From NCBI GenBank assembly GCA_965116435.1, contig OZ220686.1, forward strand, positions 1,736,001 through 1,800,000: 64,000 nucleotides of DNA, written 5' to 3'. The notes below the pieces were generated by a model. That model was not told the DNA's origin. It did no database searches and worked only from the letters and a program-made list of their open reading frames with translations. Made by a program: the position numbers and the translations under genes. Shown here in pieces: positions 51,383 through 59,252 of this stretch. The DNA is from VXPQ01 sp965116435. Lineage in GTDB: Bacteria; Bacteroidota; Rhodothermia; Rhodothermales; VXPQ01. Position 1 is the first letter of the stretch, and each line of letters opens with the position of its first letter.

Positions 51383-52315
51383 ATGTCGCAACCTGAACCA
51401 CCCCCTCTTTTTTCGGCGCTCCAGCGCCTGGCGACGGAACAACGTAATCCGAGGTCCCGGAATATCGACCTGGCGTCTGTCCGGGAAATTCTGGACATTA
51501 TCCATGCGGAGGACCGCACGGTTCCCGACGCCGTGCACACGGAGATTCCCTATATCGCCGAGGCGGTCGAGTTGATTGTGGATGCGTTCCAGCGAGGCGG
51601 GCGTCTGTTTTACATAGGCGCCGGGACGAGTGGGCGCCTGGGCATTGTAGATGCGTCGGAGTGCCCGCCTACGTTTGGAAGCGACCCCGATATGGTGCAG
51701 GGCATTATCGCGGGCGGGCCGGATGCGATTTTTCGTTCGCAGGAAGGCGCCGAGGACCTGGAGTCCAATGGCGTAAAGGCCTTGATTGAGGCAGGCGTGC
51801 GGCCCCCGGACGTGGCGTGCGGCATTGCGGCGAGCAGGCGAACCCCTTTCGTGGTGGGGGCCATCCGGCAGGCCCGTTCCATCGGGTGCAAAACGCTTTA
51901 TGTGACCTGTAACCCCCGGACGGACTTCGATCTGGACGTAGATGTGGCTATTTGCCCGGCGGTGGGTCCCGAAGTGGTCATGGGTTCGACGCGCATGAAG
52001 TCTGGAACCGCCCAGAAACTGGTGCTCAATATGCTCACGACGGCCTCCATGATTCGCCTCGGCAAGGTGTACGAGAATATGATGGTGGATTTGCAAATGA
52101 CGAACCAGAAGCTGGTCGAACGGTCGAAACGTACGGTGATGACGGTGACCGGCGTATCGTATGCAGAGGCGGGCGGCTTACTGGACCGGGCAGGAGGACA
52201 TGTAAAAACGGCGCTGGTGATGCATCTTGCCGATGTGGATGCAGAGGAGGCAGAGCGACGGCTCCAGGAAGCCGGGGGATTTGTGCGGGCGGCGATCGGG
52301 AAGCCGGGCGCTTAG
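51383..52315 (+). CDS. murQ: N-acetylmuramic acid 6-phosphate etherase
   Basis: MurQ cleaves the lactyl ether of MurNAc-6-phosphate to GlcNAc-6-phosphate during peptidoglycan recycling. The 310-residue protein has ATEQRNPRSRNIDLASVREI, the SIS domain (GRLFYIGAGTSGRLGIVDASE), and the catalytic VVMGSTRMKSGTAQKLVLNM. ATGs at 51338 and 51368 are alternatives. Its TAG overlaps the stop codon of the convergent channel gene by three bases. Confidence 0.95.
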   Translation: MSQPEPPPLFSALQRLATEQRNPRSRNIDLASVREILDIIHAEDRTVPDAVHTEIPYIAEAVELIVDAFQRGGRLFYIGAGTSGRLGIVDASECPPTFGSDPDMVQGIIAGGPDAIFRSQEGAEDLESNGVKALIEAGVRPPDVACGIAASRRTPFVVGAIRQARSIGCKTLYVTCNPRTDFDLDVDVAICPAVGPEVVMGSTRMKSGTAQKLVLNMLTTASMIRLGKVYENMMVDLQMTNQKLVERSKRTVMTVTGVSYAEAGGLLDRAGGHVKTALVMHLADVDAEEAERRLQEAGGFVRAAIGKPGA

Positions 52316-53523
52316 CCCCACCGCTTGAGGACGTAGCCAACGAGGTCGGGTCCTGCAATTTTCCGCGTCGAGTTATTGACCCGCACATAAAACGTACGGT
52401 CTTTTCCTGAATAGATAGGGTCGGGCGCCGCCTGCACCTCCACCAGGCATATCTCCTTATCATCATCCCCGAAACGCTGAACCTTGACGGACACCAGCGT
52501 GGCCGCCAGCGTGCCCATCTTGGCGCCAATCGCCGAGGTAAGGGCATTCACGTAACGATCTGTGTCGATTTTTTTCAAGTCGAGGTCTGGCTGTATTCCA
52601 AGAATTTCGCCGTCGTCGCCCACGCCGATAGCAAGTGTGCCACCGCCAGCATTCAGAAAACCGGCGATGGCCTTCAGCGACTGATCAAGGATGACCTTCT
52701 CCGGGACGCCTTCCATATAACTGTAATACGCCGAAGACTTGTATTCGATATGACTGGTTTCTACTCCCGCAAGAATCTGGCGACGAGCGGCGTCCGCCGT
52801 AGCGACCTCGGCCGTAATGATTCCCGTCGGTACCGCGATAACGCCGTAGCCAAGGATCATAAGGATGGATGCGAGCACCTGTCCGAGTACTGTCGCTGGC
52901 ATTAGACTCCCGTGACCTACGGTCGTCACGGTGATGATGGCCCAGTAGACCCCCGTGGGAATGCTCGTAAATCCGTTTTCCGGACCTTCAATCAGATACA
53001 TCAGCGAGCCGACCACAAATATGATGACCAGGACAGCCAGCCCAAAGACGGCGATTTTGTAGCGCGCAGCCAGAAGCGCTGTTCGAAGAAATGAGCTGGC
53101 GCGGGAATATCGAGCAAGCTTGAATAAGCGGAAGATGCGCATTACCCGGAGCGCACGCACCACGACAAATGCCTGGCTGGCGGGAAAAAGAAGAGCGAGG
53201 TACGTTGGCGCAATCGCTACAAAATCGACCACGCCGAAAAAGCTGAAGGCATATCGAGCAGGTCGCCCGACGCACCACAGCCGCACCACATATTCGATGG
53301 TGAATATCAGCGTGAAGGCGATTTCGATCCTGCGCAACCAGGTGGAGGCGGCAGAATCCTGTTCCTGGATCGACTCCAGCGTGATGGCGCCCACGCTGGC
53401 CAAAATCGCGACCATAAGGACACATTCAAATATCTTGGCGGAGCGGGACTGACCGCCAAACATGACCTCGAATATCCGTGCGCGCAGGGAACCTGGCGCG
53501 CCTGCTGGACCCAAAATACCCAT
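52312..53523 (-). CDS. Voltage-gated K+ channel fused to an AlbA_2 (Schlafen-like) domain
   Basis: A 403-residue protein of two unrelated parts. Residues about 28-245 are a six-segment voltage-gated channel: S4 is RALRVMRIFRLFKLARYSR (123-141) with regularly spaced arginines and lysines, followed by S5 (IAVFGLAVLVIIFVVGSLMY), the pore helix and filter TVTTVGHGS (198-206), and S6 (VLASILMILGYGVIAVPTGI). The filter has GHG instead of GYG. Residues about 255-403 are an AlbA_2 domain: SHIEYKSSAYY, KAIAGFLNAGGGTLAIGVGD (285-304) and the end NNSTRKIAGPDLVGYV. AlbA_2 domains occur in Schlafens and bacterial regulators and bind nucleic acid or cleave RNA. I chose the ATG at 53523; the 75 codons above are not channel-like. 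Confidence 0.88.
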   Translation of the reverse strand: MGILGPAGAPGSLRARIFEVMFGGQSRSAKIFECVLMVAILASVGAITLESIQEQDSAASTWLRRIEIAFTLIFTIEYVVRLWCVGRPARYAFSFFGVVDFVAIAPTYLALLFPASQAFVVVRALRVMRIFRLFKLARYSRASSFLRTALLAARYKIAVFGLAVLVIIFVVGSLMYLIEGPENGFTSIPTGVYWAIITVTTVGHGSLMPATVLGQVLASILMILGYGVIAVPTGIITAEVATADAARRQILAGVETSHIEYKSSAYYSYMEGVPEKVILDQSLKAIAGFLNAGGGTLAIGVGDDGEILGIQPDLDLKKIDTDRYVNALTSAIGAKMGTLAATLVSVKVQRFGDDDKEICLVEVQAAPDPIYSGKDRTFYVRVNNSTRKIAGPDLVGYVLKRWG

Positions 53524-54145
53524 AGAGATGGTTCGGTTTAATTGGACAGGTTTTCGCGGAACGTAAAGGCGTAGACACATCACCGTCTTGACACAACCTT
53601 GACATACGCTACGGAAATGAACCCAAAATATCAACAGCAGCCCGACAAACGCACCTGTTTTGCAAGGGATGCAACCAAGCCGGTCGTATTCCTCGGGAAC
53701 TTGCGCTGGCGACAGACGAAGTGACCATGCCATTGCGAAAACAACCACCTGGTCATGGAGCCGGTCGGCGAGCGCCTGTGTTTCACGTGAAACATGGATG
53801 GCGGCGAAAGGGCTTTGAATGCCTGGATATGGCGTGATATGTCACTGCGCGACGAAAAGACGGCGGGCGCGGAAAATTCGGACCTTTTGCAAAGGAGCAC
53901 ATCGCGCTCTCGCGCTGTAGATTTCGAAAATCCGTGCACAGGTACGATAAAGGCCGTGAAATTGGGTCTGCGGGAAGCCGCGTACAAACACTACCCTGAT
54001 ATTCCGGAGATGAATCCGGTCAGCCATCGTTGGTCTGCGCAATCAGGTCGGCGAGGGCTTTCGCACGCGGCGACCCTGGCCGAATCATTGCGCCGTTGTG
54101 GGCGTGCCTTGCAGGGAGGCGCCGCGCAACCTCAAGTGCGAGGTT
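53524..54145. other. Intergenic region with the second parS site
   Basis: The 622 nt between the channel gene start and the end of the LOG gene hold a parS site (53779-53794). A TATTTTGG on the minus strand (53623-53630) resembles the TAnnTTTG box and may be the channel promoter, about 100 nt from its start codon. Frames of up to 130 codons here have no protein character. Confidence 0.5.
53779..53794. promoter_or_regulatory. parS site (ParB centromere)
   Basis: A second perfect TGTTTCACGTGAAACA, identical to the one at 50050. It lies in open intergenic space rather than in a coding region. Confidence 0.9.
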
Positions 54146-54922
54146 TCATGGCTTGCTACCCGTCGTCCGGCGAGGCCGTTTAGACTCACCCAGAATCCAG
54201 CGGGGTTTCAAGTCAAGATGGAACCGCGTATTGGACGCCTTGACGATGGCGGAAACGGCTTCTTCGGGGGAATCGGTAATCATCCACCGCTCAGCGTCTT
54301 CCGGGCTGATCGTGCCTTCCCGAACCATCGTGCCGGAAACAAAGTCGATCATCTCCGACCAGTACTCGGACCCCATCACCACGACGGGCAAATCCAAAAT
54401 TTTCCCTGTCTGCACCAGCGTAAGCGTCTCGAATATCTCGTCCATGGTGCCGAACCCGCCCGGCATCACCACGAACGCATAGGAGTACTTGACCAGCATC
54501 ACCTTGCGCACGAAAAAGTGGTCGAATTCCACCCATTCGTCCAGATACGGATTGGGTTCCTGCTCGCAGGGAAGTTCGATGTTGCAGCCGATGCTGCGCC
54601 CGCCTGCCTCCTGTGCACCCCGGTTTGCGGCCTCCATGACGCCGGGACCTCCTCCCGTCATCACCGTGAACCCTGCGCGGGCCAACTGGGCGCCCACCTC
54701 GCGGGCCAGCCGATAGTAGACGTGATCTTCGGGAAAACGGGCCGAGCCGAAAACCGTCACGCAAGGCCCCACAAAATGCAACCGCCGAAAACCCCGGAGA
54801 AATTCGGTAAAGATGCGTCCGGCCCGAATCAGTTCGGACACCCGCTTGCCCGGTCCGCTCAGGAAAAAACGCTCCTCCAGCGTCTTTTTTTCGGAGCGAG
54901 GCGGTTTGCGGGGGGCGTTCAT
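54146..54922 (-). CDS. LOG family protein (TIGR00730)
   Basis: A 258-residue Rossmann-fold protein of the LOG/TIGR00730 family, phosphoribohydrolases that release adenine-type bases from nucleotide monophosphates (cytokinin activation in plants, AMP or purine metabolism in bacteria). Motifs are VTVFGSARFPEDH, MTGGGPGVMEAANRGA and the hallmark VVMPGGFGTMDEIFETL. The N-terminal 45 residues are an unusual charged extension also seen in other bacterial LOG proteins. It is not clearly linked to its neighbours. Confidence 0.92.
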   Translation of the reverse strand: MNAPRKPPRSEKKTLEERFFLSGPGKRVSELIRAGRIFTEFLRGFRRLHFVGPCVTVFGSARFPEDHVYYRLAREVGAQLARAGFTVMTGGGPGVMEAANRGAQEAGGRSIGCNIELPCEQEPNPYLDEWVEFDHFFVRKVMLVKYSYAFVVMPGGFGTMDEIFETLTLVQTGKILDLPVVVMGSEYWSEMIDFVSGTMVREGTISPEDAERWMITDSPEEAVSAIVKASNTRFHLDLKPRWILGESKRPRRTTGSKP

Positions 54923-55333
54923 CGTTTGCCGCGCATGCTATTCCTGATCGTCTGGGGCCTTCCTCTGTGCATCCTTCCTGGACAGGCTATGCCTACCGTA
55001 TAGCGATCTCCTTGCACGAATCCGGCCGGCGGCCAGATGTTTTGAGAAAAAAAGTTTTCGTGAAGATATGGGTACAGGCGGAGACGTTCAGGGGTTCCCT
55101 GGCTTCCTGCCAGACCGGAAGGCGTTGGAAAATTTTCCCGAATACATGGTCATAGCGAACTTTTAGTCTCATTAAGTCCAATGACTAAGCTTAGTTAAAC
55201 ATATAAGTTTATATGAATGACTAAATCTATGTGCGTCTTACAGAAAGCGCATTCCCTGATCCATATCTTCGGAAGCTTCCAAGGCGGTCCGAGGACCTTC
55301 GACTATCAGGGACCTTGCAAGGCACTTGACATT
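54923..55333. other. AT-rich gap at the edge of the defence block
   Basis: 411 nt between the LOG gene start and the SIR2 gene end. A perfect palindrome ACTAAGCTTAGT is at 55184-55195 and ATATAA-GT-TTATAT follows at about 55202-55215. GTGCATCCTT at 54967-54976 resembles an end of the dispersed element. Base composition becomes AT-rich from about 55.1 kb. Short frames here look incidental. Confidence 0.45.
55184..55215. repeat. Palindromes downstream of the SIR2 gene
   Basis: ACTAAGCTTAGT and, a few bases on, ATATAAGTTTATAT are perfect or near-perfect palindromes in an AT-rich stretch at the distal end of the SIR2-restriction unit. They may act in transcript ending or mark the insertion boundary. 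Confidence 0.4.
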
Positions 55334-58300
55334 TCAGGCCGCATATTCCTTCAATTTTTGGTACCGACGATCATGCTGCATCTCCGGCCTCGCCTCCAAA
55401 ATGTCCTCTAGACACTGTCTTAATTCGGGATGCGCCCATGGCTGATCAGTAATAACAGCACCCAGAAAACGTAGTGCCTCCATCGGGAATCTTGCGCAGA
55501 GGTTGCTCTTTTGCAGTCTTTGGACAACATGGCCGGAATGCTTGATCGGCTTGAGCCAGCCATGAATCAAATTCAACGCATCTGAGAACTTCTCTCCAGC
55601 GGCAATGCTCATAAACGCAAATGATTCCGCGATGCCACCAGAAACCAGATCACGGGATTTTGGCCATATCTTTTGCCAGAAAGGCTGGATACGATTGCTC
55701 CAGTAGTCCTCGCGTTGCGCACCTGCGCTTTCAAGCGCCTGCCAGAGAGTTCTTGCCGCTTCCTGCAGCCCCTCCACTGGAAGGGCATTGAACGCCGACT
55801 GAAATCCTCTTACCTCATCTTCGTCCCTGCATTCCAGCGCCGCGTAGGTCAGAATTGCAGCATACTGCTTCTTGAACTCACCCAAGTCGTCATAGTGACT
55901 CGCGGTTTCGAGGAACTGCGGCCTGAAGGCATTCAGCAGGGGCCTATAAAGGCGTGGAGACCAGAGAAAACCCTTCCAGACGATTCGGGCTTCTATGGGA
56001 TTCTCTGTCCATTGGAAAAGTGGCAACAGATGCTGCTCGGTCCAGAATTGGTCAACCCGAAACAGGGCAATCAATCTTGACGCCAACACTGCTCTACCGT
56101 GCCAGAAACGTTCTACCTGCGTATCGCACATTTGCGTGAAAAGAGGTTCAATGTCAACGGGTAAGCGATCATTGTCATTCGGCTTACTCCTGAACCAAAG
56201 AGATATCAATGCTTGGGTAACAAGGCCGACCGGATGGTTGATCGCTTCAGTGACAGAGCGGCGAATCGCTTCGCCATCCTGTATGGTTAGGCCAGAACCA
56301 GGTTCAAGGGACAAATTCAGAATACGCTGGCACAAATCAAGCAATATTTCATCATGGCTCTCGGCGGATTTGGACGCAGCGTATAACCACCATGCAACAC
56401 CGTGTGCAATCTCTTGCAAAATATTATCGGGCATGGTCGCTACCAGCGGAGCCGCATAGCGCCATGACCGCTGCACCATATCTTCCTCGCTCCATACCTG
56501 TAGTGCTTCTCCCCAGCGGCTTGCCAGCCAGATGCCTTGTTGAGCCAAGTCGCAAAGAGCATCAAAGCTCAAGCGGAACTCAGTGCGACACGTATCACGC
56601 CAAGTGTCCTCGGACCAATGCCGCTTGGGCGGAGAATCCTTTAGCCATTGAACCAAGTCGCGCCGCTTGCGAGGCGCAATGTCGATCTCCCGGTCGTCTT
56701 CGTAGTCTGGATCTCCCGTCCCACTCATCCAGCGCGGAAATTCCTCGCGCTTGTGAGGATGCAATTGCCATGACGGGTTCGCTGAGGATAAGGTATCGAA
56801 GCGGCTTTGTGCAGCATCCCCCAATTGCAGCCCTGATTCATAGAGTTTCGTCAGACGCAACCACAGCGAGCGTTCCACAATTTTTTCCCAGTCTTCCGGC
56901 TCAAGGCTTTCTTTATACATGTCGCGCGGAGGACCATCCAGAATGGCGGCTTCGAGCGTACCCTGAGATGAGGACAGACGGTGACCTTGTAGCGCCAAGA
57001 GGCGCATGACTTCGCGTTGCGTTTCCACAGACCACAGCCACCAACATGCATCGCAGAGCAACCAGTTAGACCATTGAACCGGATCAATGCAACCTTCATG
57101 ACTGGCGGCAAAAAAGGCGAGACGTTTAAATGTGGGATACGGAAGTTCAAACCAGTGAACGGCGACTCGCATCGCCCTCGCAGGGTCATCCTCCTTAACG
57201 GTCAACCAGGCATCGCGCAGAAGTTCTATCAGTGTCACCCAGTCGTGAAATCCCCGATTCTGCCCGTGCGGTTCGATGGAGGGCAGATGCCAAAACGAAC
57301 CGTCGCTGCGGTCATCTGCCCCGTCCAGTTCGCTCAAGAGGTCTAAGGCATCAAACAACAATTGCTGGAGATCATCCAACAGCCTCGGCAAGGCACTTCG
57401 CCAATATTCATCATCCCGATTGCCAATGACGGCTTGAACATGATCAACGGCCAGCACAAGTTCCCAATCAACAATGTACCGCAAGTGCTCGGGAGGATAC
57501 GGTTTAACAAGTTCATCGGGCCAGCGGAACGGCTTTTTCAATGCAATCATGGGCGCAAGAAATTCGCGCAACTCCATGCGCAGGGATGCGGTCAGACCAT
57601 CGCGCTTCAGACACTCCAGCCACTGGTAAAGATCGTGGTTATGTCGAAATAATTTGACTCGGCCTCTCAGCAATAGACGCCAAAGTAACCGCATCCTTTC
57701 GTCAGGTACAGCATTTGGAGAATGCGCACGAATTTTATCCAGTTCGTCACTTTTGCCTTCGCGGTTCAGCTTGTCAAGTTCATCAAGCGTGTACTCAATC
57801 AACCCCGCCAATTGATCATGCAGTTGACTTCCATTTTCCACCAGCCAGTACAGCAACTCAGGGTCGTTAAGGTGTCGCGTCAGCCAGCGGGCAACATAAC
57901 GCATCACATCATCCCATTCGGTGTCCTGATTGCTCCCAACGAGAGTCATCCGTGGGGTGCGCTTGTAGGATGCAGGTCGATTTATGAGACTGAAATGAAG
58001 ATCAGAATCAATGGGCAGACGAGGCGAAATACCGAAACCACTCAAGTCGCCGTGACCATATTGGTGTTCGGAAAACGCCTTTAGCCATTCGAGCGTCGGC
58101 GCTGGATTGAACTCCGCAAAACGCCTTGCTGGCAGATCGGATTTATCCGAAAGCGCCCACAACATACGTCCTACGAAGTCATCCTGCCGGGTACTTTCAG
58201 AGGGGTGCGTCAATGCATACCGTGCCACGATTTGCTCCTTGCCAGCAACTCCGTCGCGGTGGATTTCCGCCCAAACTTTCAATGTCTGATGCAACAGCGA

Positions 58301-59161
58301 ATGACCGTCTTGACCGTCTTTATCCGAACGAACTTCGTAGAGAATGGGCAAAACCCCTTTAGTCTGCCATTCGATAGATCGGGCCTCTTTCTGATCGGGC
58401 TCATAGCCTGCCAAAGCGTAGGCTTGCGGGGTTGCTTCGCCCCGCATTCGGTCGGCAGCCAGCGCATCCATCATGTAGCGCAACACCGGATCGTTAATGC
58501 TGTACCCGACGAAACACACCACATAGTTGCGAAACAGCTCGCTGACGAACCGTGCGGCCCATCGCTCGGTCAGGTAGGCCAAGCCAAAATCGCCGCTGGT
58601 AACTACGAGATTGTGCAGTGCGCTTTCGTCTTCGTCCGTTTTCGAAGGTAGTAATCCGTGCAAATAGACGAGTCCATCCCAGCGGCTGGTCTTGGGAATG
58701 GGGAGTGTCGGTGCGGCAAACGCATGGTGCGGCTGCTTGCTTCGTCTGGCGGCGCGATCAAATATCCGGTCGAAATTGGTGGTAACGAGTCGTAGCTTTC
58801 CATCGCGACCACGTGCCAGTTGGAGTAGCGCGACGTGGGTATCGGTAGCGCCGCGGCGTCTGAATTTGGGTTTCAAGGCCTCCGCCAATGCCTTTCGAAC
58901 GGCGATTCGCTGTCCGGGCATTCGCCGCTCCAACAAGCCCAAGGTGATATCAAACTGTTTCCGCTTATAGGCTTCGTTTTCAACCTCGTTATCGTTAGGA
59001 TTTGTACCCAATCGCCGATAAATCTCGTCCACCAACCCCCCGAAACCCGGCAATCCTGCGGGATAGGAAATGCCCGCTCCACAGAAGAACACTGCACGGT
59101 CCTCTTCGTGCGCCTGCAGCAGGGCGTCTGGAATGTCCGGGCCGTTGCTTACGAACTGCAT
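55334..59161 (-). CDS. Large SIR2-like domain protein, predicted antiphage effector
   Basis: A 1275-residue protein with an N-terminal SIR2-like NADase domain (about 1-290). The NAD-binding motif is FFCGAGISYPAGLPGFGGL (26-44), followed by LVTTNFDRIFDRA (125-137), the candidate catalytic histidine in VYLHGL (165-170), and CFVGYSINDPVLRYMMD (216-232). The remaining 980 residues are helical with no domain I can name, as in large defence-associated sirtuins where that part senses phage and the SIR2 part depletes NAD+. It is last in a same-strand unit with type III mod and res, 91 nt after res. It could be an independent effector that shares the transcript. Confidence 0.85.
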   Translation of the reverse strand: MQFVSNGPDIPDALLQAHEEDRAVFFCGAGISYPAGLPGFGGLVDEIYRRLGTNPNDNEVENEAYKRKQFDITLGLLERRMPGQRIAVRKALAEALKPKFRRRGATDTHVALLQLARGRDGKLRLVTTNFDRIFDRAARRSKQPHHAFAAPTLPIPKTSRWDGLVYLHGLLPSKTDEDESALHNLVVTSGDFGLAYLTERWAARFVSELFRNYVVCFVGYSINDPVLRYMMDALAADRMRGEATPQAYALAGYEPDQKEARSIEWQTKGVLPILYEVRSDKDGQDGHSLLHQTLKVWAEIHRDGVAGKEQIVARYALTHPSESTRQDDFVGRMLWALSDKSDLPARRFAEFNPAPTLEWLKAFSEHQYGHGDLSGFGISPRLPIDSDLHFSLINRPASYKRTPRMTLVGSNQDTEWDDVMRYVARWLTRHLNDPELLYWLVENGSQLHDQLAGLIEYTLDELDKLNREGKSDELDKIRAHSPNAVPDERMRLLWRLLLRGRVKLFRHNHDLYQWLECLKRDGLTASLRMELREFLAPMIALKKPFRWPDELVKPYPPEHLRYIVDWELVLAVDHVQAVIGNRDDEYWRSALPRLLDDLQQLLFDALDLLSELDGADDRSDGSFWHLPSIEPHGQNRGFHDWVTLIELLRDAWLTVKEDDPARAMRVAVHWFELPYPTFKRLAFFAASHEGCIDPVQWSNWLLCDACWWLWSVETQREVMRLLALQGHRLSSSQGTLEAAILDGPPRDMYKESLEPEDWEKIVERSLWLRLTKLYESGLQLGDAAQSRFDTLSSANPSWQLHPHKREEFPRWMSGTGDPDYEDDREIDIAPRKRRDLVQWLKDSPPKRHWSEDTWRDTCRTEFRLSFDALCDLAQQGIWLASRWGEALQVWSEEDMVQRSWRYAAPLVATMPDNILQEIAHGVAWWLYAASKSAESHDEILLDLCQRILNLSLEPGSGLTIQDGEAIRRSVTEAINHPVGLVTQALISLWFRSKPNDNDRLPVDIEPLFTQMCDTQVERFWHGRAVLASRLIALFRVDQFWTEQHLLPLFQWTENPIEARIVWKGFLWSPRLYRPLLNAFRPQFLETASHYDDLGEFKKQYAAILTYAALECRDEDEVRGFQSAFNALPVEGLQEAARTLWQALESAGAQREDYWSNRIQPFWQKIWPKSRDLVSGGIAESFAFMSIAAGEKFSDALNLIHGWLKPIKHSGHVVQRLQKSNLCARFPMEALRFLGAVITDQPWAHPELRQCLEDILEARPEMQHDRRYQKLKEYAA

Positions 59162-59212
59162 TGAGTTGGTCTACTTGTTCTCACTGGTCGGGCTATATAG
59201 GAAACGCAGTGT

Positions 59213-59232
59213 GTCCGTCCTTTTTGACGGAC
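59213..59232. repeat. Inverted repeat between res and the SIR2 gene
   Basis: GTCCGTC-CTTTTT-GACGGAC is a perfect 7-bp inverted repeat in the 91-nt gap. A TTGACA overlaps it on the minus strand (59235-59240). It may tune expression of the SIR2 gene apart from res, as an operator or weak attenuator. Confidence 0.4.
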
Positions 59233-59252
59233 TGTCAAGGAAATACTAAATT

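Noticed and set aside
49663..54145. Replication origin (oriC) in this window
   Set aside because: recF and two parS sites hint that oriC is near, but no cluster of DnaA boxes or dnaA gene is present.
53794..54183. A 129-codon plus-strand frame after the second parS
   Set aside because: It overlaps the end of the LOG gene on the other strand, has no recognisable motif and no ribosome-binding site.
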